NCBI GenBank assembly: GCA_030849465.1
Contig: JARVLF010000002.1
Location: forward strand, 513,328-577,327
Source of the DNA: Moesziomyces globuligerus
Taxonomy: Eukaryota > Basidiomycota > Ustilaginomycetes > Ustilaginales > Ustilaginaceae
DNA: 64,000 bases
Direction of reading: 5' to 3'
The notes under the pieces were generated by a model. It worked only from the letters and a program-made list of their open reading frames with translations. It had not been told where the DNA came from and did no database searches. Shown here in pieces: positions 20,182-31,100 of the stretch (positions are counted from its first letter, which is position 1; each line of letters starts with the position of its first letter). The position numbers and the translations under genes were made by a program.

Positions 20182-21273
20182 TCAGAATACCATGCAAAGT
20201 CGACCCTGCAGCTGCTTCGACTCGTAGTGCTCGGCCATCTTGTTGGCATCCTCCACATCGTACGTCTTCTCGATGTAGGTCGAGCAGCCATTGTCCGCGT
20301 GCAGCTTGATCATCTCCTGGCACTGCTCCGGAGTGCAGATTAGGCGGCCGCGGATGGTCTGCTCTTTGAAGTTCATCGCGAATGGGTCCACCTCAAAGGG
20401 GCCGTCGGCAGGGAGACCAACGTCGACAAGCTGGCCGCCCTTTCGCAAGAATTGCTGGCTAAACTTGATGAGCCCGCGGTCTTCGCAGTTAATGACGACG
20501 CGGTCCACGCCGGGGTTGGTCTCGTAGAGGCTTGAAGAAAGCTCGTCGATGCACTTCTTCTTTGCGTCCTCCGAGTCGATCAAAAACGTCTTGTCGGGCT
20601 TGAGGTGGTCTGCGCATTTGTCGGTGAGCTCCAGTCCCTCCTTGCGATTGTCAATCGCGATCACCTTGCAACCCATTGCTTTGGCATACTGCACGCCCAG
20701 GTGGCCAAGTCCGCCGATGCCAATCATGGCCAGCCACTGGCCCTTCTCAGGCTGGACTGCCAAAAGCGCGCCGTACACGGTCGCACCGGCGCAGAAAAGT
20801 GGGGCTGCCTGATCGAAAGGGATGCTGTCCGGCACCTTGGAGACCACGCGCGCATCCGCCTTCATGTACTGAGAGAAGCCTCCGTTCAGAGTGAGTCCGA
20901 GCATTCCGGGCATGTTGTCGCACAGCTGCTTGCCCTGCTTGCACGAATCACACTTGCCGCAGTAGCCGTAGGTGTTGATCGAGCCGACACGGTCGCCCAC
21001 TTTGATGCCCGATTTCTCTGCGTCTGAGCCCGCCTTGACTACAGTGCCCACAGGCTCGTGCGAGCCAACCAGACCCGGCTTGGCGCCCTGAGACTCGTAC
21101 ACACCGTCCATGACCTGCAGGTCGGTGTGGCAGTAGCCTGCGGCGGCAATCTTGATCAAAAGATCGTTGGGGCCAAGATCGGTCGGCACATCGATATCCT
21201 TGACCTCGTATCCCTTCTTGAAATCTTTGATGGTGGCCGCACGCATCTTTTGCGGGATCGACTCGCTAGACAT
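20182..21273 (-). CDS. Zinc-containing alcohol dehydrogenase, 363 aa
   Basis: A medium-chain dehydrogenase with both zinc sites intact. Catalytic zinc ligands are C48 (GYCHTD), H72 (GSHEP) and C161 (FCAGATVYGA). The structural zinc has C105, C108, C111 and C118 in YCGKCDSCKQGKQLC. The Rossmann motif GIGGLG is at 185-190. Length and layout match fungal cytosolic NAD(H) alcohol dehydrogenases related to yeast Adh1-3. Ethanol or another primary alcohol is the likely substrate. The ATG at 21,273 gives the expected N-terminus. It is divergent from a second dehydrogenase starting at 22,575, and a TATATG-like box sits about 125 bp upstream. Confidence 0.95.
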   Translation of the reverse strand: MSSESIPQKMRAATIKDFKKGYEVKDIDVPTDLGPNDLLIKIAAAGYCHTDLQVMDGVYESQGAKPGLVGSHEPVGTVVKAGSDAEKSGIKVGDRVGSINTYGYCGKCDSCKQGKQLCDNMPGMLGLTLNGGFSQYMKADARVVSKVPDSIPFDQAAPLFCAGATVYGALLAVQPEKGQWLAMIGIGGLGHLGVQYAKAMGCKVIAIDNRKEGLELTDKCADHLKPDKTFLIDSEDAKKKCIDELSSSLYETNPGVDRVVINCEDRGLIKFSQQFLRKGGQLVDVGLPADGPFEVDPFAMNFKEQTIRGRLICTPEQCQEMIKLHADNGCSTYIEKTYDVEDANKMAEHYESKQLQGRLCMVF

Positions 21274-22574
21274 GGTTTGGATCTGTGCCGATGCTGGGGC
21301 TCGCGGTGTTACTGAGAGTTGGTTCGTCGATGGGCTGGGAGCTAGAAGAGATTAGCTGTTGCCTGGCCGGGAGGGGCGAGAGCTGCCACTGAGTTTCTTA
21401 TATGCTTCGACCAACCACCGTCGAGTGGCGTGGCGCTGGCAGCCGAGGCCAAGGGACGGTCTGCGGCGTTCCCGTGCAATATCCACTGCGACCGAAGCCA
21501 CTCTGGCAGACTTTGAGAGAGCGGCAGAGCAGGGGTTGCGAAAAGATAGCTCGCGATTGACAGGGTCCGGCAAGGCGTGGCAGCAGGCACACACGACATC
21601 ACGCTGATTCACGATGCATGGCTGCTCGACCTGTCAAGCGCGTTATAGTGGCAGCGCAGTCGATGCGAGCTGCGACTGAAGCCGACGAGCCAGTCCTGCG
21701 GCCCTGTTTGTCCGTGCACATCCTTTGGTGCGAAAGGAGACAAGAAAGAGTTGATGACTGCAAATGCTTCCGCAGTCCAAGAGTGATTCATCCCGCACGT
21801 CATGGCGAAGCGTGGCGCACGCGCGCACACTCAGCCAGAACGTGGAGCTGGTCCTGGCGTCTTTACGGCCGACGTCGAATAACGCGAGAAACCAGCTGAA
21901 TCACTCTGACGGCTCCACTCGCACGATTGTGGAAGACTCAAAGTGTGAGACCGGCGTAGTACACAAAGATCTGGTCAACCCTGTTGACCTTCGCGATTTG
22001 CAGCTCTGATGTGGAGGCGGGGGGAGCATTGAATTAGCGCATCGATTCGACATATCTCCGAGGGAGGGGTGGAGGATGATGACACTTCCTCTCGCCTCCC
22101 GCCAGCGTTTGCGCCCAGGCTTCTAGGATTACGCCGGTCCCAGGATGAATACCCCTGGCAGTCGTCCATGGACTTGCTTCAGACGAGGAAGCTGTTGAAG
22201 GGCCGCGTTGCCGGACGCGCAACGACCCCCAGGCGGCTCTTCGCATGAAATTTGGAGGCGGTGACGATCGGCGTTTTGGTTTGCTCCCACGGGAATGTCG
22301 CACGACACCGTGGAGGACGATGGCCATTCTCCTTTCTTGCTGGTAGGTCCATGTTCCAGTTCGGAAATGGCTCCGTGCGCGCACACCTTGCGGGCTTTAG
22401 CGCCCATCTCCGCCGGCCACTCCGAGCATCGAGAGATCCTTAGCGACTGGCGGTGCGCCGCCACGGCCGCACCTTTATATATTTGAACTCCTTGCCATCA
22501 TCTGCGTTGCAAATCTTTCATCTATTCCTACCATCCCGCCCATCCTTCACGCGCTTTGCTGCTACCAATCAGTC
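21274..22574. promoter_or_regulatory. Shared divergent intergenic region of two alcohol dehydrogenases
   Basis: This 1.3-kb region carries both promoters. A TATATG-like element at about 21,398-21,403 serves the minus-strand gene, and TTTATATATTT at 22,474-22,484, about 90 bp before the ATG, serves the plus-strand gene. No gene is seen between them. Co-regulation is possible but not shown. Confidence 0.5.
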
Positions 22575-23591
22575 ATGCCGTCTCTGCCCAAGACCTACAA
22601 GGCCGCCGTCTTCGAAACGGCCGGCCAACCGCTTGTCCTCAAGGACGTCGAGCTCAAGCATCCCGAAGAGGGTCAGATCCTCGTCAAAGTCGAAGCCTGT
22701 GGCGTATGCCATTCGGACGCCCTGGTTCAGTCTGGAAATTTCGGCCCTCTTCCTCGCATCCCTGGTCACGAAATCGTTGGCAAGGTCGTCGAGGTCGGTC
22801 CTCACGTAACGAAGTGGAAGGAAGGCGACCGAGTCGGCGGCGCCTGGCACGGTGGCCACGATGGCACTTGTCGCCAGTGTAACCAGGGTCTCTTCCAAAT
22901 GTGCGACAACGAGCAGATCAACGGCGTGACCCGTGATGGTGGGTACGCCGAGTACTGTCTTCTTCGCTCCGAGGCAGCCGTGAGACTGCCCGCCGAAGGT
23001 AACGCCGTCGAAATGGCTCCCATCATGTGCGCTGGCGTGACGGTTCACAATGGTATCCGCAAGATGAACATCACGCCAGGAGAGCTCGTTGCTATTCAAG
23101 GCCTTGGAGGCCTGGGCCACCTCGCCGTTCAGTACGCCCGCAAGATGGGCTATCGCACCGTCGCGCTCTCCCGAGGGACTGACAAGAAGGACTTTGCGAT
23201 GAAGCTTGGTGCGACGGAGTACATCGACACGAGCAAGGAGGATCCTGCCGAAGCATTGCAGAAGCTAGGCGGCGCTGCCTTGATCGTCGCTACAGCTCCA
23301 AACCCAGAGCACATCTCTCCGCTCGTTGGAGGATGCAAGGCACTCGGCAAGCTTCTCATTCTCGCACCTGTCGGGGACGTGCCCGTCAATACTTTTGCCA
23401 TGATCACCAAGGGTGTCTCGGTGCATGGATGGCCTTCTGGCCATGCCCTCGATGCTGAGGACGCGGTCGAGTTTGGCGAGCGCTTTGACATCAAGTGCAT
23501 GTGCGAGACGTTCCCGCTCTCCAAGGTCAACGAGGCATTCGACCATATGATGGCTAACAAAGCTCGTTTCCGTGCCGTTCTGACTATGTAA
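22575..23591 (+). CDS. Medium-chain zinc alcohol dehydrogenase, 338 aa, atypical structural zinc site
   Basis: Catalytic zinc ligands are C45 (GVCHSD), H65 (PGHEIVG) and C152 (MCAGVTV). The nucleotide-binding motif is GLGGLG (176-181). In the structural loop GGHDGTCRQCNQGLFQMC the usual first Cys is replaced by D96, leaving C99, C102 and C110. To my recollection this variant occurs in a fungal subgroup of these enzymes. At 338 residues it is shorter than the neighbouring 363-aa enzyme and clearly diverged from it, so a different substrate range is likely. The ATG at 22,575 follows a TATATA box by about 90 bp. It converges on the inositol-type transporter. Confidence 0.93.
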   Translation: MPSLPKTYKAAVFETAGQPLVLKDVELKHPEEGQILVKVEACGVCHSDALVQSGNFGPLPRIPGHEIVGKVVEVGPHVTKWKEGDRVGGAWHGGHDGTCRQCNQGLFQMCDNEQINGVTRDGGYAEYCLLRSEAAVRLPAEGNAVEMAPIMCAGVTVHNGIRKMNITPGELVAIQGLGGLGHLAVQYARKMGYRTVALSRGTDKKDFAMKLGATEYIDTSKEDPAEALQKLGGAALIVATAPNPEHISPLVGGCKALGKLLILAPVGDVPVNTFAMITKGVSVHGWPSGHALDAEDAVEFGERFDIKCMCETFPLSKVNEAFDHMMANKARFRAVLTM

Positions 23592-24277
23592 GGAGATCGC
23601 ACCAGTCGATAATGGCACGCTCATGTCCTGCAAAGCACTTCCTTCTGTACATTTGCACAACCTCGGCAACAAATGACAAGTTCGAAAAAGCAGGCGTTGT
23701 ACTCCCCCGTTTCATGTAACATTCCCCGTCCCGGAACGCAACCTCCTTGCAAGGGCTTCACCACAGCATCATGCTGGCGGCACGGGAATTTGGGGACACT
23801 CCCCTCCGCCAAGCCCTGGAATGCCAGCGAGCGGACGAAACTTGATCATCAGCACGCCGAACCTTACAAGCGATGAGAGAACCGAGCGAGCTTTTGGCAG
23901 ATGGCGGACGGCCCAACTGAGAACCTCGCAGGGAATACAAGTCTTCTGCTCCAGGAATCAGACGTTGCAAGGACGACCCTCCTCCGCAAGCTCAAGGCAT
24001 TTCGTCCCTGTAACCGGGCGATTATCTCGTTGCCGGGACAAACACGCTGGGAACCTCCCCAACAAGGTTGGCGCACGCATCACAACAATCGAAGCAGGCA
24101 AGCAAGCAAGTCATTGGACGTTGCAAAGATATGCCATTGTGGGTAAGGAGACAAAAGGCATGGTCGGGGATATATGATGGACTATAAGTACAATTCGTGA
24201 TCGTAAAAGGACGTGGCATAACGTCACGCATTCTGTAATTCGAGGCGGATGGATGAGAAAGTGCGTGTTGCCGGAGC
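23592..24277. other. Convergent intergenic region
   Basis: Nearly 700 bp between the 3' ends of the dehydrogenase and the transporter. Neither coding potential nor an RNA gene is apparent. Confidence 0.4.
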
Positions 24278-25984
24278 TCAAGCGCTGGTCTCGGGTCGGG
24301 TGGCCTCCTTCTGCGCCTTCCAGAGGGCGATCTTTTCTTTGCGGACCTTGAGACTCTTCTTGACATTGAAGCCGCCGTCGAGAGTGGTGCGCACCTCCTC
24401 AAGCGAGAGCAATGCGGTCTCGGGGTAGAGGAAGTAGATGAGCACGAGGAAGACACTGGTAAGACCGGCGAAGAAGCCGAACGCGCCCGAGGGCGTAATG
24501 GCATCCATGAGGCTTAGGAAGGTGGACGAGACAACGAGGTTGCCGCTCCAGTTGGCCGCGGTGGAGATCGAGGTGCCAACCATGCGCGTTTCCGTCGAGA
24601 AGAATTCGCCCTGCTGCCAGGGTACATTGCCGAGGCCGGTTGCGTACGAAGCGACGTAGAAGACCATGAAGACGAGCATGGCTGAGGTGAGCGAGCTGGG
24701 ATACGGGTAGCCCTCGGTGAGTCGCTGGTTGGTGGGCTCGAGCATCTTGTGGAAGATCCCGGCGGTGCAGACGAGGAAAATGACGACGCAAGGCATAGTG
24801 GCGAGCAGGAATCGACGTCGGCCGACGCGGTCGATGTACTTGAGGGGGATGAAGGTAAAGATGAAGTTGGCACCGCTGATGACGAGACCGGTGGCGGTGG
24901 GGTTCTCAAGGCCAGCGCTCTTGAAGATTGAGGAACTGAAGTACATTAGCGCGTTGAAGCCACAAAGCTGCTGAGCGACGAGCGTCATGGAGGTGAGGAA
25001 GACAGCTCGTCGAGTCGGAAGGTCGGTCCAGACCTTGGCAATGCGGCCAGAGAGGGGGGTGTTTTCGATCTGAATGTGTTTTTTCAAGACACCGACCTTT
25101 GCATCGATCTGCTCCGGGGTGGCAAGTGGATAGATGCGAGCGAGGGCGCGCGTGGCTTCGTCGTCTCTGCTCTGCTTGACGAGGTATCGAGGCGACTCGG
25201 ACATGAAGAAATGGATGCCGAAGATCTGGACGATGGGAGGGAAAGCACCAAGAGCGATGATCCAACGCCATCCTGAAGAGACGTTGTTGAAGCCGGCGCC
25301 GATGGCGTAAGCGATGACCTGGCCACCGGTGACCGCGATGGAGTTGAGGCAGGTGAGGCGACCACGGGCGCGTGCGGGAGCGAGTTCCTGGATGTAGACG
25401 GGGACGATCTGAGCAGCGGCACCTACGCCGAAACCCATGATGAATCGGCCGGGGATGACCGTCCACTTGGCATGTGCGGCAGCCTGAACGACAGCACCGA
25501 CGATGAAGAGGATGTCGCAGATGACGAGGGTCCACTTTCGACCGATCTTGTCGGCGACGACACCTGCGCCAAGTGCCGAGATGATGGCACCGACGGTGAG
25601 GGCAGAGGTGATGAGCTCCTTGTCGCCGTTGGTGAGAGGCTGGTTGTCCAAGTCGTTGCCGACCTGGACGAGGACGGAAGAGATGGCGCCGGTATCGTAG
25701 CCGAAGAGGAGACCGCCGATGGTGGCGAAGAAGGTGAGGCCCCAGAGGTAGAGGCTGTTGCTCTCGCCTTGGCCTGCGGCCTCGATGGCGGCTTCGTCCA
25801 GGACACGGTTGAGTTCGGCGGCATCGATGACGCCATCCGTAGAGACTACGGAACGGGTGGCGACATGGAGCTGAGGGAGTGTGCTGGGGTCGTACTTGTC
25901 CTCGGCGGAGAGCTTCTGGTCGTCGGAATCGAGGGAGCGTGGCTTCTCCTCGGTGGGGGTGATGGCGGAGCCGGGATCACTCAT
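24278..25984 (-). CDS. MFS sugar transporter, myo-inositol (Itr1-like) type, 568 aa
   Basis: A 12-helix major facilitator of the sugar-porter family. Helix 1 carries GGLLFGYDTGAISSVLV (90-106), and the loop between helices 2 and 3 has DKIGRKW. The helix 5 region reads TGGQVIAYAIGAGFNN, followed by SESPRYLV. After the long central loop comes VAQQLCGFNALMYFSS, then DRVGRR and YPETA near the end. DTGAISS, KELITSALTVGA and GQVIAYAIGAG resemble the yeast inositol permeases Itr1/2, so plasma-membrane proton/inositol uptake is the best guess; hexose transport is the alternative. I prefer the ATG at 25,984 (MSDPGS) over 26,224, because the extra 80 residues look like translated leader. A TTATAA element lies about 145 bp upstream of the chosen start. 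Confidence 0.9.
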   Translation of the reverse strand: MSDPGSAITPTEEKPRSLDSDDQKLSAEDKYDPSTLPQLHVATRSVVSTDGVIDAAELNRVLDEAAIEAAGQGESNSLYLWGLTFFATIGGLLFGYDTGAISSVLVQVGNDLDNQPLTNGDKELITSALTVGAIISALGAGVVADKIGRKWTLVICDILFIVGAVVQAAAHAKWTVIPGRFIMGFGVGAAAQIVPVYIQELAPARARGRLTCLNSIAVTGGQVIAYAIGAGFNNVSSGWRWIIALGAFPPIVQIFGIHFFMSESPRYLVKQSRDDEATRALARIYPLATPEQIDAKVGVLKKHIQIENTPLSGRIAKVWTDLPTRRAVFLTSMTLVAQQLCGFNALMYFSSSIFKSAGLENPTATGLVISGANFIFTFIPLKYIDRVGRRRFLLATMPCVVIFLVCTAGIFHKMLEPTNQRLTEGYPYPSSLTSAMLVFMVFYVASYATGLGNVPWQQGEFFSTETRMVGTSISTAANWSGNLVVSSTFLSLMDAITPSGAFGFFAGLTSVFLVLIYFLYPETALLSLEEVRTTLDGGFNVKKSLKVRKEKIALWKAQKEATRPETSA

Positions 25985-28120
25985 GACGCCAACACTCGCG
26001 ATATTGGATGGGGAGACAGGAGATGGAGAGGTAGGGATGCCAAGGATGGATAGGAGGCGATGGAAGGGGGGAGGGAGGAAGGAGGATGTGGTGTGGAAAA
26101 GTCGGGAAAGGGGAAAACAGCGGCGGATTATAAGGACGTTGTGAGGAGAATCGAGGTTACAGTCGGGGGAACTTTCGCGTGCAGTTGGAGCTGCGCGTGA
26201 TGTGCAGGTTGCCAGGCACGGCATGAAGATGCATTAGGGTTCACGTTGCTCCCACGAGACGATTGCAGTGGGGGCCAGGGAGGCCGCAGCAGAATGCACT
26301 CAGAGCACACACAGCGTGGGAATGGGATGAATTGGAGCGGGGCGACGGACCGGTGACGATGAGAATGGCGGGGTCGGATGAGCTTGCCATGAGATGAGGT
26401 TGGGGCACCTGTACACGAAGGCAAGTGGGGAAGGGGGTGGTACGAGGCAGCTTGCGGGAGGAGCGGAGCGGAAGGCAGGCGGAGCGACTCGCTAAGGATG
26501 TGCCTCGGCAAGAGCGTCGTTTGCAGCATCTCTGTTCCGCGCTTGGCAGCTCTCGGCGACGAGAAGCATGAAAGCTGACCCACTTCCCCGCGCTGTGCTC
26601 GCCACAGGACCGCACGCATCAACGCATGCCGTGCGCATTTCCACAGCACATGTCCCACGCTTGGCTCTCAACCTGTGGCGTGAACAACAAGCCCGCCTGG
26701 TCGAGATGGCGGCTGGTGTGAGATGCTCAACAGCGAGTCGTCAATGTGACACTGCCGTAATTGACCGATCGGAAAGTTTTGGCGGCTCGTCTGGATTTGG
26801 ATTTCCATTCGACGCGAATGGCTGAGGAGAAGCCTCGTTCGCCAGCCAAAAAGGCGCAAAGATTACCGAAAAGAAGGGCGGCAGGAGCATTCTCGGCGCA
26901 ATTCGCGAGGCGAGCTTGGAAAATTCAGGCTCAGCTCGTCGTTCGACTACAGTACTGTAGCACGATCCTGCGCCCGAAGCTCGACATCATCTCGCTCATT
27001 TCGGGACGTCAACCCTGCACGGAGCTTGTGGGGAAGCGTCCCGACTGCATTTGGCTGAGGCTCGGCGCGAGCACCAAGCTGGCACCACGCTGGCACCAAG
27101 CCGGTGGGACACGCGAGCGGATGTCAAAGAGCACGGTCCGGAGAGGGTGACACTTGGCGGCGTCCAATGCCCAAGTTCGGGGCTTTGCGGCTGCATCTCT
27201 GGCCGAACTCGGATGCTCGACGGCGATCCTCGCGACAGACCAATCAGCCGCCTCGCCCCCTCTTGTCCACGCCTAAAAGGCTCGTACGCTGAACTAGCAA
27301 CAAATTTTTCGCCCAGGTCCACTTTTCAAATCTCGCACGAGAGCTTCTGTGGCCTCTCGACTTTTCAATCGACTCGAGGGGCGGAGGCAGTGGACAATGG
27401 GGATGGAACTCGTGATCTGGCCAAGGGGCGGACCATACCACCGGCCACTTTTGTTGGCCGGATTCGCAACCCCACAATCCGGCTCGGCACAACGGTACAG
27501 CTCAGGGTTCTTCGCACCCGCGTGCGGGGGAGCAATGCATCTCACCCCACGTCAGGATGGGCCTGCCAAGCAGCCAGTGCGGGGAAGAGGTGCCACGGCG
27601 GTTTGACTTGGCTGATGCTGCGAGAGAGCGGCGACGACGACGACCTTCGGCGCTAGCGTCTCGACCTTTCTTGCCGACCGGTGCTGGCGCGGCTACCTGT
27701 CAAGGTTGACAGATGCGTGGATCTGATTTGTTAGATGTCGATAGCCTCACAGCTTGAGACCTTTGCACGTGGCATCTATTCACATTGCCAGATTTGGCGA
27801 TCAAGATAATCGGGCCTGGACCGAAGGAAGGTCGCGGGTCTAACAGCCCTGTCGCGCTTCATTTCGCCCCCGCAGGCTAGCCCAGCGGCGAATGGGGCTG
27901 CAGGATTGCTGGCCGTTGCACGGGAGGCTCGCGGCGGCAGAGGCTCAGTCTGCATGCCAGTGAAACATCATGCCACATCAAAGCAGTCCGCTGATCCCGC
28001 GGGCTGCAGCGGGCTAAGCGCCGCTTGCCCGCTAGCTTACGCCGACTTTGTCGACTTTGTCGTGTTTCGCTGAGCTTGGCATAGCATAGCATGGCATAGC
28101 ATAGCATAGCATGGCACAGC
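25985..28120. other. 2.1-kb divergent intergenic region
   Basis: The region lies between the transporter and the DH-BAR GEF gene and presumably carries both promoters. Open frames on both strands have low-complexity or unrecognisable translations. At its right end is a pentanucleotide repeat (28,076-28,147) that overlaps the proposed start of the GEF gene. Confidence 0.4.
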
Positions 28121-28147
28121 ATGGCCTGGCATGACCTGGCCTGGCAT
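28076..28147 (+). repeat. GCATA/GCATG pentanucleotide repeat at the 5' end of the GEF frame
   Basis: About 14 consecutive pentamers, mostly GCATA with GCATG, GCACA and GCCTG variants. They give several ATG triplets in a row. Because the first ATG of the long GEF frame lies inside this repeat, the assigned start is doubtful. Confidence 0.85.
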
Positions 28148-31100
28148 TGTATGCAGACCTGCACTCGACGGCATTCGCCAATCTGTAGATCTGACAGTGG
28201 TGCGGATTTTCCATACGCATTGTTTCGCGCTCGGTCCAGTCACTCAGTCTTTCGGCCTTTCAGCGCGCTCTTCCCCCTGGCAGCAGCCCGGCAGCAGCCC
28301 GGCCGTTCCGCCGCATTCACTTTGCTCCTTCACACACCATCCTCTTCCCGTCCTGATCATCTCGTTGGCATTCTCCACGCCTCGACCGCATCCATCGATG
28401 CCCAATCCCGCTACTTTGTCCATGCGCAGCTTCTGATTGCCCATCTTCCCATCTCAACTCCAGCCACTCGCGCACTTCTGCTCCATCGTCCGTGGCCGGG
28501 CCACATCGTCACGCTGTCGTCGCCTCGCTCCATACCCACCTCCTCGCGCCCTCAGCACCTCGAAGCATCTCCACGCGCCCAGCGCAGCCTCTCTCCGTCC
28601 AGCGTCGCCAAATCACCCTCGGCTAGGAGACCTTCGTACGGCAGCCAGCTCCTCGCCGTCCCGGGCCGCGCGCCCAGCGATGCCGACGCCGACCACGGCT
28701 TCGGCCTCTCGCCCTCCGCTGCATCGCCCGACAGCTCGCGCCATCGTCGTGGCTCACGCTCTTCCATCCTAGCATCTGCTTCCGAAGCGACCGGTGTCGC
28801 TTCCGATCGCGAGTCCATTCGCTCCTCCGCTAGCAGCTCTCGCGCAGCCCCATCTTCTTCCGCCCGCAGATCCAAATCCACGCGCCCAGATGACCGCGAA
28901 CGCAACGCGTCCCCCGTCTCCTTCTACTCCTCATTCGAGGCTCCTCTGAGCTCGCCTCGCACCTCTCGCCAGGGTAGCCTCCAGGTCGAGTCCACACTGT
29001 CTCCACTCACACCGGCCTCACCGCCCGCAGCCGATGGTATCGCCCACATGCTTTCATCACCGCGTGCTCCCAGCAGCTCACATAGAGCACCAAAACCATC
29101 TCCTAGCTCTCCACATCCAACAAGAGCCGCTTCGGATCGTATCGCCTCCGACAAACGGTCCGATCCAGCTGGCGCAACACCCGCAACTCTTCAGCGCGCA
29201 ACATCTGCTCACCACCCATCATCCGCAAACGGCGCCAGCTCCGAAACCTCGATGCCCTCGCTCTCAGCCTACTCGTGGCAGTCCGAAAGGCTTCCCATCA
29301 TTCAACCTCCCCCGAACACACGGCCCTCCAATCAGCTTCGCTTAGCCTCCAACGAGGAACCAAAGACCAGGTCCATCTCCAGCTCCAGGTCAGCCAGTAA
29401 CTTCGCGCACATCGACACTTCCTTGGCCCGACCGAGGTCAAAAAGTAGTGCAACTTCCTCCCCGGCCGTCGGTGTGCCGTCGACAGACGACAACGCGACT
29501 GCCGCGCCTGTTGGGCCTCCCACCTCGACTCTCAACGCAAAGATCCTTCCCAATGCGACTACAAAGCTCAGCTTACGATCTCGCATCTTCGGTCTCAAAG
29601 CTGGCCAGAGCGCTCCTCGTTCCTCCTCCCCGGCGGACTCGGGTAACGACACTCCATCGCCCCGATCCGCGCATTTCACGCCATCCATTCACTCTGAAGG
29701 CTCCCACAGCGATTCTACTCCCCTCGACCAATGCGACAGCCACTCCATCGATCGTGACCTCCCATCACCCAGCTACTCACATTCCGCCCTTGGTCGCAGT
29801 CGTGATGCCGACGACGAGATGGGCGACGCCTTCAGCGCCGATTCACGATCCACTGCTCACGCCGCCCGAAAGTCGAGCGGCGCTACCGGCTTCCTCCGCA
29901 AAACCATCCGTTTCAAGGACAAATCTGCCTTTCTGAAGGCTCGTCCTTCTGTTTCTTCCTTGACTTCCGACTCCGCCGCATCGGCGTCCAACTCCGTGCC
30001 GCCTTCCACCGCCGACCCGCTCAGCAGCTCAGACGCTGAGGACGTCGCAAGAAAAGCACCGTCCTATAAACAGGTCAGCGGCCGCAGAGGCATGCAGTAT
30101 CACGAATCGGCCCCAGATCGAGCTCATCCAGTCGCGACTCTTGCCTCTCCGCACCAGGACCGAACGCGCCTGCACGTCAAGCAAGAGCACGAATCAGTCT
30201 CACTTTTGCCTGCCGTCACCGAACGCGACCTGGAAGCATCTGCGGAGGTACAGCGCCCTCTTACCCATGTCCCTGCGAGCCGTTCATCGGCACGATCTGA
30301 GAGCAGCTCCACACCGACGCATATCCGACCAAATCTCGCCTTTGCCCAGGGCACTGGTGTTGGCGGTTCGACCGTCAGCGCACAAGAAGGCACCGAGGCT
30401 CAGACCCGCATGCCAAGAAGCAGCAGCCTTCACGTTACTCCAGGGCGCGGCCATCTTGACGCTCTTCTGCCCTCTCCGATCGCGGTGGATCGCTCAGTAT
30501 CCTCACCTCAGATCATGCCAGGTGCACCCGAGTCGCCACGTCGCCGGCCTCGGTCAGGATCTGCCAATCTCTACGCGCCACACATCCAGCCTAGGACAAC
30601 GAGCTCACCCATTCAAGGCTCCACGCGCCGACCAGTGACAGCCCAGGGCACTCCTCCAGCTCAATCACCACAGATAATGTCCTCAATCTCAACGCCTCGC
30701 TCGACGCAGCGCCCCAGCCGGCCAAAGACGGCCGACAGCGGTCATGGATACTCAAGCTCCCTCTCCAGTCTCAGAGACATCCTCGTGGTGGCCAACGCTA
30801 TTTCTGAAGAGGGCGCCATCTACAACTCGCCAGACAAGAACGCTCCAAGCCCGAGTACCAAGGCCGCCATCGCCTCTTCACCCGTCGACGCAAAGAGGCC
30901 TGGCTTACCGCCCAAGAATCCGCTCCGTAAACAGAGACCGTCTGCGGCCAGTGCTGCGGATACGCCCTCGGTTTCGGGCGACTCACCCGCCTCCGCCCAC
31001 ACCAGCGGCGTTTTCCCGGGCCCAACAATGCTGACAGCGCAGGAAGCTCCCAACGGAACAACTGCACGTCTTCGCGATTCCATCGGGCCACTCTCGACAT

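Noticed and set aside
26222..26224. Upstream ATG at 26,224 as the start of the inositol-type transporter
   Set aside because: The extra 80 residues are Ser/Pro/Arg-rich with no transporter similarity; the ATG at 25,984 gives a normal N-terminal tail and lies after a TATA-like element.
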